NCBI GenBank assembly: GCA_017549085.1
Contig: JAFYVO010000221.1
Coordinates: 1 to 5,318, forward strand
Origin: Thermoguttaceae bacterium
GTDB lineage: Bacteria > Planctomycetota > Planctomycetia > Pirellulales > Thermoguttaceae
DNA: 5,318 nucleotides
Direction of reading: 5' to 3'
A program made the position numbers and the translations under genes. Within the stretch, counting starts at the first letter, position 1, and every line of letters starts with the position of its first letter. The notes under the pieces were generated by a model, which made no database searches, had not been told where the DNA came from, and saw only the letters and a program-made list of their open reading frames with translations. Shown one piece after another: positions 1 through 5,318 of the stretch.

Positions 1-9
1 GCTCGAAAG

Positions 10-996
10 ATGCAGATCAGAATTGGAATCGTTGGTTACGGCAACCTTGGCCGAGGCGTCGAATGCGCCGTCAAGCAAAATCCCGATATGACGCTCGTCG
101 CCGCGTTCACCCGCCGTCCGCCGGAAACGGTCAAAATCTTGACCGAAGGCGTCGGCGTTTACTCGGTCGATAAAATCGCCGAAATGAAGGACGAAATCGA
201 CGTTCTCATCCTTTGCGGCGGGAGCGCGACCGACTTGCCGAAACAAACGCCGGAACTGGCGCGCCTCTTCAACGTCGTCGACAGTTTCGACACGCACGCG
301 AAGATTCCGGAACACTTCGCCGCGGTCGACGCCGTCGCGCAAGAAAGCGGACGCGTCGCGTTGATCTCCTGCGGTTGGGACCCGGGGATGTTCTCGATCG
401 CTCGCCTTTACGGCGGCGCGATCCTCCCGGACGGCGTCGACTACACCTTCTGGGGACGCGGCGTCAGCCAAGGGCACTCCGACGCGATTCGCCGAGTCGA
501 CGGCGTTTTGGACGCCAAGCAGTACACGATTCCGCTCGAAGACGCGATGGCGGCGGCCCGCGGCGGGTCGAACCCGACGCTGACGACCCGCGAAAAGCAC
601 CTGCGCGAATGCTTCGTCGTCGCGGAAGAAGGCGCCGACTTGGAACGTATCGAGCGCGAAATCAAGACGATGCCGAACTACTTCGCCGATTACGACACGA
701 TCGTTCACTTCATTTCGGCGGAAGAATTGAAGCGCGACCACTCCGGCATCCCGCACGGCGGTTTCGTCGTCCGCTCCGGGAAGACCGGTTGGAACGGCGA
801 GAACAAACACGTCGTCGAATACTCGCTGAAACTCGATTCGAACCCGGAATTTACGTCGTCCGTGTTGGTCGCCTGCGCTCGCGCCGCCTACCGCATGAAC
901 GCCGAGGGCGCGCGCGGTTGCAAAACGCTCTTCGACGTTCCGCCGGCTTACCTTTCGCCGAAATCGGGCGCCGAACTGCGCAAGGAACTCCTTTAA
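10..996 (+). CDS. ddh: meso-diaminopimelate D-dehydrogenase (EC 1.4.1.16)
   Basis: This cytosolic NADPH-dependent enzyme reductively aminates L-2-amino-6-oxopimelate (tetrahydrodipicolinate) with ammonia to give meso-diaminopimelate in one step, feeding peptidoglycan and lysine synthesis. The 328-residue protein is close to the roughly 320 residues of the Corynebacterium glutamicum enzyme and resembles it along its whole length. Visible marks are the Rossmann motif GYGNLG at residues 9-14, GSATDLPKQ at 71-79, SFDTH at 92-96, CGWDPGMFS at 121-129, FWGRGVSQGHSDA at 147-159 and PHGG at 248-251. D94, D124 and W148 fall where I recall the substrate-pocket residues D90, D120 and W144 of the C. glutamicum enzyme. 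The ATG at 10 places the start as in the family (one residue shorter than C. glutamicum). The frame stays open to the window edge, and only nine upstream bases are visible, so no ribosome site can be judged. No lysine-pathway neighbour is visible; two terminator hairpins follow. Confidence 0.95.
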   Translation: MQIRIGIVGYGNLGRGVECAVKQNPDMTLVAAFTRRPPETVKILTEGVGVYSVDKIAEMKDEIDVLILCGGSATDLPKQTPELARLFNVVDSFDTHAKIPEHFAAVDAVAQESGRVALISCGWDPGMFSIARLYGGAILPDGVDYTFWGRGVSQGHSDAIRRVDGVLDAKQYTIPLEDAMAAARGGSNPTLTTREKHLRECFVVAEEGADLERIEREIKTMPNYFADYDTIVHFISAEELKRDHSGIPHGGFVVRSGKTGWNGENKHVVEYSLKLDSNPEFTSSVLVACARAAYRMNAEGARGCKTLFDVPPAYLSPKSGAELRKELL

Positions 997-1052
997 TCGT
1001 TTAACTTAACAAACGTCGTCGCGCGCTCGCCCGGCGGCGTTCGTCGAGTCGC

Positions 1053-1102
1053 AAACGCAAAACCGCCGTCCAAGTCAAACGACCGGACGGCGGTTCGCGT
1101 TT
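1053..1102 (+). terminator. Intrinsic terminator hairpin 1, downstream of ddh
   Basis: A perfect 11-bp stem pairs 1061-1071 with 1085-1095 around a 13-nt loop. The stem continues outward, past a small internal loop, through AAACGC at 1053-1058 pairing with GCGTTT at 1097-1102. It begins 57 nt after the ddh stop. A modest T tract on the plus strand follows (GTTTCTT), and A residues on the left side could act as a tract for minus-strand transcription. The core 1064-1092 is identical to that of the second hairpin at 1160-1188. Confidence 0.8.
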
Positions 1103-1154
1103 CTTGTCGACGCGCCGCCGAAGCGGTCAAGCGCGACGTTCCTTCGCTCACCGC

Positions 1155-1198
1155 AAAAACGCCGTCCAAGTCAAACGACCGGACGGCGTTTTTCTTTT
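1155..1198. terminator. Bidirectional intrinsic terminator hairpin 2 between convergent genes
   Basis: A perfect 13-bp stem pairs 1155-1167 with 1181-1193 around the same 13-nt loop as the hairpin at 1061-1095. The plus strand ends in a strong T-rich tail (GTTTTTCTTTTCT from 1188). The left arm starts with five A residues, giving a T5 tail on the minus strand, so the element can serve both ddh and the convergent symporter gene, whose stop is about 80 nt away. Hairpin, tails and convergent position all agree. Confidence 0.9.
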
Positions 1199-1273
1199 CT
1201 CGCTCGCGCTTCGGCGACGCGACGCTCGTCGCGCCGCGCCGTCAAAACGCGCTAACCGGGAACTTCGCGTCGA

Positions 1274-3286
1274 TTAGAACATCGGCGAATTGTAGTCCCA
1301 GTAAATCAGGTAGAGGATAACCGTCAACGCGACGACGACCAAACCGCCGATCTTCGCGCCCTTCGATTCCTTCAAGAACTCCGCTTTGCTTTCGTCGGTT
1401 TCTTGGACGAACGCTTCTTTGCGCGGGCGAACGATCGTCATCACGACCGCCAACGCGATCAAAACGCCGAACGTAACCGCCATACGGTTCAGGAAGTCGA
1501 GGGACGGAACGAACGTCGCCAACGCGCCGTAAAGAATCGGGCAAGCGACCAACGCAATCGCGCCGTAGGAGTTCGGCGCTTTCTTCATCCAGAAACCGAC
1601 GACGAACGCGGCGAAGATACCCGGCGAAATGTAGCCTTGGAATTCTTGGATCGCCTTGAAGACGCCGCCGAATTTCGGGTTCGCCCACATCGGCGCGACG
1701 ACGCAGCCGATCAAAACGAACGCGACGACCGCGATACGCCCGACCGAAACGAGTTTCTTTTGACGCGCCGCTTCGTCGAGGTTTTTATTGACGATGTATT
1801 CGTTGTAAATGTCCATCGAGAAGATCGTCGACGCGGCGTTCAACATCGCGGCGACCGAGCTGACGATGGCGCCGAGGAGCGCGGCGAGCATAAAGCCCTT
1901 GAAGCCGCCGGTCGGAACGACCTTCGCCATCAGGAGCGGGAACGCGGCGTCGTAGTCGCAACCGTTGAGCATCGGGCCGACTTTCGCGCCCGTCGCTTTC
2001 GCTTGGATCGCGGCGAGTTTCGCGACGCGCATTTCTTCGTCTTTCATACCGTCGTTGATTTTCCCCGCTTCTTTCGCGGCGGCGACGGCTTCGTCGAGGT
2101 TGACGCCGGACGCGGCGGCGTTGAACGCGAGGATTTCGTCCGCTTTTTCCGGATTCGTCAGCGCGAAGCTGCGGTTGAACGAGAAGAGCGTCGCGCCGCT
2201 CGTCGGGTTCGCCTTAACTTCTTCGAAGCGCGCCATTTCGGTCGCGGACGCTTTATCGGCGTTCGCCTTCATGTCGCCGCCGTAAAGGTTCAGCGCGATC
2301 ATCCCCGGGAAGATGACGATGAACGGAATCAAGAGCTTCATAAACGCCGCGAAAACGAGACCTTTTTGGCCTTCGCCGAGCGACTTCGCGCCCAAGGTGC
2401 GTTGAATGATGTATTGGTTGAGGCCCCAGTAATAAAGGTTCGGAATCCAAATCGCGAAGATCAACGCGGTAACCGGAAGAACCAAGTCCCAGCTCGGGAG
2501 GTTCATGCGGAGCTTGTCGGCGTTGAGCGTCGAGAAGCGTTCCCAAGCGCTCGCGTCGGTCAGCTTCGACGCCAAATCGGCGCTCCCGGCAGCGAGCGTT
2601 TCAACGTCGGCGTTTCCGAGCGCTTTCAGCGAGAAGAAGAGAACGACCGCGCCGGCCAAAATCAGCGCCGAACCTTGGAGCAAGTCCGCCCAAGCGCAAG
2701 CCTTCAAACCGCCCGCGAAGATGTACAACGCCGCGAAAATCCCGATGAACCAGCAGAAGAAGGTCAAATCGAGCGCGATCGGACCGAGCGTCGCGCCGTC
2801 GAAGAAGACGGCGTAAGCCTTCGCGCCGGCGAACGTAACGACCGTGATGTTGACCGCGACGAGCATAATCATCATCATAATCGACATAATCGAACGCGCC
2901 GACTTATTGTACCGCGTTTCCAAATATTCCGGAATCGTGTAAATCCCGACTTTCAGGAAGCGAGGCAGGAAGAAAAACGCGACGATAACCAACGAAAGCG
3001 CCGCGATCCATTCGTAACTCGCGACCGCCAAACCGATGTAGTCCGCCGCTTGACCGGACATCCCGACGAATTGCTCCGCCGAAATGTTCGCCGCGATGAG
3101 CGAGAAACCGATCAGCCACCACTTCAAACCGCGACCGGCCAAGAAGTACGATTCGCTGTCTCCGCCGGAGTTGCGGCTCATACCGAACGCGACGAAAGCG
3201 ACCGCCGCCAAAAACGCAAAAAAGACGAGAATATCGGCTCCGTTGCCGAAGCTGCTCGCCGCTTGCGCAAAGAGGAAGTTTGTCAT
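1274..3286 (-). CDS. Sodium/solute symporter, vSGLT-like (SSS family, TC 2.A.21), probable Na+/hexose symporter
   Basis: This inner-membrane protein of 670 residues should couple Na+ influx to solute uptake. I count about 14 hydrophobic helices, as in Vibrio vSGLT (543 aa). Counted from the ATG at 3286, residues I recall as lining the vSGLT galactose site recur in place: N67, E71 and Q72 (AANISAEQFVGMSG), Y91 and E92 (ASYEW), N146, N283 and Y286 (PNLYYWG), K317 and Q547 (IQEF). Na2-site residues are A65, I68, A473, S476 and S477 (AIVSS). One listed position, vSGLT S91, is alanine (A95) here. K317 to A473 is 156 residues against 67 in vSGLT, so the TM7-TM8 loop carries about 89 extra residues, rich in A, K, E and D. 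A TTG directly precedes the ATG, but a ribosome site (AAGGTG) lies 7 nt from the ATG. The upstream propeller gene is co-oriented, about 206 bp away, with no clear terminator between. The hexose substrate is inferred from residues, not proven. Confidence 0.93.
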   Translation of the reverse strand: MTNFLFAQAASSFGNGADILVFFAFLAAVAFVAFGMSRNSGGDSESYFLAGRGLKWWLIGFSLIAANISAEQFVGMSGQAADYIGLAVASYEWIAALSLVIVAFFFLPRFLKVGIYTIPEYLETRYNKSARSIMSIMMMIMLVAVNITVVTFAGAKAYAVFFDGATLGPIALDLTFFCWFIGIFAALYIFAGGLKACAWADLLQGSALILAGAVVLFFSLKALGNADVETLAAGSADLASKLTDASAWERFSTLNADKLRMNLPSWDLVLPVTALIFAIWIPNLYYWGLNQYIIQRTLGAKSLGEGQKGLVFAAFMKLLIPFIVIFPGMIALNLYGGDMKANADKASATEMARFEEVKANPTSGATLFSFNRSFALTNPEKADEILAFNAAASGVNLDEAVAAAKEAGKINDGMKDEEMRVAKLAAIQAKATGAKVGPMLNGCDYDAAFPLLMAKVVPTGGFKGFMLAALLGAIVSSVAAMLNAASTIFSMDIYNEYIVNKNLDEAARQKKLVSVGRIAVVAFVLIGCVVAPMWANPKFGGVFKAIQEFQGYISPGIFAAFVVGFWMKKAPNSYGAIALVACPILYGALATFVPSLDFLNRMAVTFGVLIALAVVMTIVRPRKEAFVQETDESKAEFLKESKGAKIGGLVVVALTVILYLIYWDYNSPMF

Positions 3287-3291
3287 CAAAA

Positions 3292-3299
3292 CACCTTTT
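3292..3299 (-). promoter_or_regulatory. Ribosome binding site deciding the symporter start
   Basis: The minus strand reads AAAAGGTG here. The AGG lies 7 nt before the ATG at 3286 and only 4 nt before the in-frame TTG at 3289. The same 7-nt spacing is seen for the neighbouring propeller gene, so ATG is the better start and the protein has 670 rather than 671 residues. Confidence 0.65.
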
Positions 3300-3492
3300 C
3301 AAAACGTTTCAAAAAGAAAACGAGCCGCCGCGCCCTCGTTCGCCGAGTTCGCGCCCGTCCCCTTCGGCGTCGCCGCCGCTTTTATTACGTCGCGCCGAAA
3401 CGTTCCCGACCGCGTTCCCGACGCCGCTCGAAAAACGACGTCGAAAAGCGGTCGAAAAAACAAAATCGCCGCGCTATTTACTTGATTTCGCG

Positions 3493-4719
3493 TTATTTCG
3501 TCAGGAAGAGGAAAACGCCTTTTTTGTTCCCGACCAAAATATCCGCGACGCCGTCGCCGTTGACGTCTTCGGCGGTAACTTGCGTCCCGACGCCGGAGTT
3601 ATTGTCGATTTCATGCGCGACAAACTCGACTTTCCCGTCGGCGCCGCGTTTCGTTTCCCACCTAATCAGGAGCGCCGGGTCGTTCGTGCCGACGTCCCCC
3701 TTCGAACCGTGCGCCCACCAACGCTTCCCGGTAACGACGTCGAGGACGCCGTCGCCGTTGAAGTCGGCCAGGGCCATCGAGTGGAGTTGGCTCATTTTCG
3801 GGTAGAAGTCGTCCGCCGGTTCGGTCGGAATCAGCCATTGCGCGTCGAAGGAGATCGCCCCGTCGGCGTCGCGTTTTTGAATCCAGCAGACCAGCCCGTA
3901 AAGGTGGCAGTGCCAAGCGGTGAAGACGTCGTTCAGACCGTCGCCGTTGAAGTCCGCGACGAGCATATTCGACGGCGCGTCCGCGAACTTGAACTCGTGG
4001 AACTTCCACGGAACGGCGTTCAAGTCTTCCGGTTGCTCCCACCAGCCGTCCATTTCGAGGAGGTCGGGGCGACCGTCGCCGTTAATATCGCCGACGCCGT
4101 TCCCGTGGAAGTAACGTTGATATTTCGGATTTTCGTTCGAAACAGCGAGGAATTTCCAAGGTTCGTTAGCGTTGGCGCCGCGGTTCGGGAACGCGATCCC
4201 GTACCAGTTGTTGCGGTTGAAAACGAGTTCCTTTTTCCCGTCGCCGTCGACGTCTTCCCAAGCCTGCGACTCGTTCCCGAGTTCGATCGTCGATTCGCGC
4301 GCCGTCCAAAGGCGGTCTTCCCCCTTCGGATTTTCGTACCAATAACCGGTAACGCCGGGGTGCGGGCAAAGGATAAAATCGTCCCAACCGTCGCCGTTCA
4401 GGTCGTCGACGAAGTTAACGAAGGAGTTCGTATACCCTTCCGGATCTTGCTTGTCCGGACCGTCGTAAATTTGATACGACTTTTTGAAATCGGGCCCGGC
4501 GTACCAATAGTGTCCGGAAAGGACGTCGACGACGCCGTCTTTGTTGAAGTCGCCGAACGCCGCGCCTTCGCTGCGGTAACCTTCGAAAATAACGATTTTT
4601 TCGAATTCGGGATTTTTAACGACTTTCTTCGTTTCGTCGGCTTGAACGGAAAGAGCCGCCCCAACGACGGCGCCGAGCGCAAGCGTCGCGACGGAAGAAC
4701 GCAAAATCGAACGTTTCAT
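3493..4719 (-). CDS. Secreted FG-GAP/VCBS repeat protein, predicted seven-bladed beta-propeller
   Basis: The 408-residue protein is exported: it starts MKRSILRSS, continues with a hydrophobic stretch at about 11-25, and has a likely signal peptidase I site after VQA (residue 27). Seven Dx(N/D)xDGxx(D/E) calcium-binding-type motifs begin at residues 57, 106, 156, 211, 256, 319 and 385, one per expected blade, so the whole mature chain is probably one propeller. The third motif ends in Glu instead of Asp. Aromatic GYWYE, GWWEQP and RWWAHG segments sit between motifs. The C-terminal half (VTGKRWWAHG, then DNNSGVGTQ and VGNKKGVF) matches a planctomycete/verrucomicrobial FG-GAP type I recall, but I know no assigned activity for it. 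The propeller fold is also found in sugar-modifying enzymes such as aldos-2-ulose dehydratase; that link is speculative. The ATG is preceded by GAGG with 7-nt spacing. It lies upstream of, and in the same direction as, the symporter gene. Role unknown: ligand binding, surface protein or enzyme. Confidence 0.9.
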   Translation of the reverse strand: MKRSILRSSVATLALGAVVGAALSVQADETKKVVKNPEFEKIVIFEGYRSEGAAFGDFNKDGVVDVLSGHYWYAGPDFKKSYQIYDGPDKQDPEGYTNSFVNFVDDLNGDGWDDFILCPHPGVTGYWYENPKGEDRLWTARESTIELGNESQAWEDVDGDGKKELVFNRNNWYGIAFPNRGANANEPWKFLAVSNENPKYQRYFHGNGVGDINGDGRPDLLEMDGWWEQPEDLNAVPWKFHEFKFADAPSNMLVADFNGDGLNDVFTAWHCHLYGLVCWIQKRDADGAISFDAQWLIPTEPADDFYPKMSQLHSMALADFNGDGVLDVVTGKRWWAHGSKGDVGTNDPALLIRWETKRGADGKVEFVAHEIDNNSGVGTQVTAEDVNGDGVADILVGNKKGVFLFLTK

Positions 4720-4726
4720 CGGTGAA

Positions 4727-4730
4727 CCTC
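4727..4730 (-). promoter_or_regulatory. Ribosome binding site of the propeller gene
   Basis: The minus strand reads GAGG here, 7 nt before the ATG at 4719 and directly preceded by a run of T. It supports the start that gives a complete signal peptide. Confidence 0.7.
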
Positions 4731-4808
4731 AAAAAAACGGAAAATAAAGCGCGGCGAGAAAGGACGCGGGTCGCTTTCCCTTAAAAAAACGGTCGGCGAA
4801 AACTCGCA

Positions 4809-4836
4809 ATAATCGCTTATTAATTAATATTGACAA
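4809..4836 (-). promoter_or_regulatory. Candidate sigma70-type promoter for the propeller (and perhaps symporter) gene
   Basis: On the minus strand TTGTCA (4831-4836, 5 of 6 matches to TTGACA) is followed after 16 bp by GATTAT (4809-4814, 4 of 6 matches to TATAAT). The expected start site is near 4802, giving a leader of about 80 nt before the ATG at 4719. The spacer is the most AT-rich stretch in the gap and contains a 12-bp perfect palindrome, TATTAATTAATA, at 4818-4829, which could be an operator or simply promoter-type AT richness. No transcript data are available, so the call rests on hexamer match, spacing and position. Confidence 0.5.
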
Positions 4837-5019
4837 AATCGCCGTTTTTCGGTCCGTCGCTTGGGCGACGAACGCGCGGTTCCGCTCGACGTTAAGCGCG
4901 CGAGCCGAGCCGCCCTTCGCGATTATTTTTCGAGCCAAACCGCCGATTTTCTCATTAAAACAGAGTCGCCCGCGATTTTCAAGAGCTAGCGGACAAAATT
5001 TTCAAAAAGATTGCCGTTT

Positions 5020-5041
5020 CGACGCCCGGCAAGCCGCGTCG
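5020..5041 (-). terminator. Weak hairpin, possible second terminator of the TPR gene
   Basis: CGACGC (5020-5025) pairs with GCGTCG (5036-5041), with an inner GGC/GCC helix (5028-5030 with 5033-5035), a 2-nt bulge and a tight AA loop. On the minus strand a T5 run (5004-5008) follows only after about 11 nt, which is far for an intrinsic terminator. Confidence 0.25.
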
Positions 5042-5046
5042 CCGTC

Positions 5047-5066
5047 AAAACGCGTTGTTTCAACGC
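5047..5066 (-). terminator. Possible terminator of the TPR gene
   Basis: On the minus strand GCGTTG, an AAA loop and CAACGC form a 6-bp hairpin (5052-5066), followed by G and four T residues (5047-5050). It lies about 91 nt after the TPR stop codon. The stem is short and the T tract weak, so the call is tentative. Confidence 0.4.
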
Positions 5067-5157
5067 AACTCGCCCATCCGCCGTCAACCGCCCGCTTTAC
5101 CCAATCGCTCCATTTTGCGCGTCCGTCTAAACGTCGCGTCCGTTTGATTTTTGCGAT

Positions 5158-5318
5158 TTAACGCGCGATCGTCCCTTGAACGCTCGCCGTTTGCCGCATT
5201 TGCAGGGCTCGCGCTCGCAATTCGCGAATCGCCGGATCGTTCGGGTCGCGCGCCGACGCTTCGTTGAGGGCCGCCAACGCGCCGTCGACTTCCCCCCTTG
5301 CCAGCCGGGTTTCCGCCA
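5158..5318 (-). CDS. TPR-type protein, C-terminal fragment (5' end outside the window)
   Basis: Reading the minus strand from the window edge gives 52 codons, beginning AETRLARGEVDGALAAL and ending SVQGTIAR, then TAA at 5158-5160. The pattern LARGEVDGALAALNEA, then ARDPNDPAI and a second helix RELRARALQM, fits a tetratricopeptide repeat: Gly at position 8, Ala at positions 20 and 27, and the Asp-Pro turn. TPRs are helix-pair scaffolds for protein-protein contacts; the partner cannot be told from this fragment. The frame has no start codon inside the window because the gene enters from the right, so a start-dependent gene search would miss it. Its GC-rich codon use (GCG, CGC) resembles that of its neighbours. 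It is co-oriented with the propeller gene but separated by 438 bp holding a promoter-like site, so a shared transcript is unlikely. Confidence 0.75.
   Translation of the reverse strand, partial: AETRLARGEVDGALAALNEASARDPNDPAIRELRARALQMRQTASVQGTIAR

Larger units (their letters stand above)
4720..5157. other. Intergenic region of 438 bp
   Basis: This gap lies between the start of the propeller gene and the stop of the TPR gene, both on the minus strand. It holds the ribosome site at 4727-4730, the candidate promoter at 4809-4836 and two weak hairpins at 5020-5041 and 5052-5066. I saw no tRNA, riboswitch or convincing protein-coding frame in the rest. The stretch 4837-5019 has T- and A-runs, but I can assign no function to it. 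Confidence 0.6.

Noticed and set aside
213..1004. Open frame of 263 codons overlapping ddh
   Set aside because: It is an Arg-rich out-of-frame shadow of the well-recognised ddh frame.
1061..1193. The two similar hairpins as a CRISPR array
   Set aside because: There are only two copies, with strong stems and T tails between convergent genes and no cas gene nearby. They fit terminators.
1218..1233. Hairpin CGCGAC/GTCGCG as a third terminator
   Set aside because: The 6-bp stem has no T tract on either strand and lies in GCG/CGC-rich sequence where such pairings arise by chance.
3287..3289. TTG as start of the symporter
   Set aside because: It gives only a 4-nt gap to the ribosome site, while the adjacent ATG gives 7 nt, the same as in the neighbouring gene.
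1403..3805. Open frame of 800 codons on the plus strand
   Set aside because: It is antisense to the symporter gene and part of the propeller gene. Its product is dominated by Arg, Asp and Glu with no recognisable domain, as expected from the codon bias of the real minus-strand genes.
3280..4725. Open frame of 481 codons on the plus strand with repeated DAVAVEV-like peptides
   Set aside because: The repeats are the antisense image of the seven DGxxD motifs in the propeller gene. No independent start signal or domain is seen.
4830..4835. Perfect TTGACA on the plus strand as a -35 box
   Set aside because: No -10-like hexamer lies 15-19 bp downstream and no plus-strand gene follows.
4729..4938. 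69-codon frame on the minus strand in the gap upstream of the propeller gene
   Set aside because: It covers the candidate promoter, ribosome site and AT-rich palindrome, has no recognisable motif, and its codon use differs from the real genes.

Overview
The window most likely comes from a Planctomycetota bacterium. The evidence is the pairing of a secreted FG-GAP/VCBS repeat protein, of a type I recall as common in planctomycetes and some verrucomicrobia, with a large vSGLT-like sodium/solute symporter, in moderately GC-rich DNA with long AT-tracted intergenic gaps. This is family recognition only; no marker gene is present, so the phylum call is an inference.

Layout from left to right. Positions 10-996 (+) encode a complete meso-diaminopimelate D-dehydrogenase (Ddh), the one-step route to meso-DAP for peptidoglycan and lysine. 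Positions 997-1273 separate it from a convergent gene and hold two intrinsic terminator hairpins that share an identical 29-nt core, including the loop. Positions 1274-3286 (-) encode a 14-helix Na+/solute symporter whose sugar- and Na+-binding residues match vSGLT almost throughout, with an unusual insertion of about 89 residues in the TM7-TM8 loop. After a gap of about 206 bp, 3493-4719 (-) encodes an exported protein with seven calcium-binding-type repeats, probably one seven-bladed beta-propeller. Positions 4720-5157 are non-coding and hold a plausible promoter for the minus-strand genes, with a 12-bp perfect palindrome in its spacer, plus weak terminator hairpins for the next gene. Positions 5158-5318 (-) are the last 52 codons of a TPR-type protein that runs off the window.

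How they may work together: the propeller gene and the symporter gene are co-oriented with no convincing terminator between them, so they may form one transcript in which a secreted or surface propeller protein accompanies uptake of a hexose-like sugar. This coupling is inference from order and orientation. Ddh is a separate unit on the other strand. I saw no mobile element, CRISPR array, tRNA or rRNA, and no strong case for a wholly new system. The most unusual features are the duplicated terminator core and the symporter insertion.
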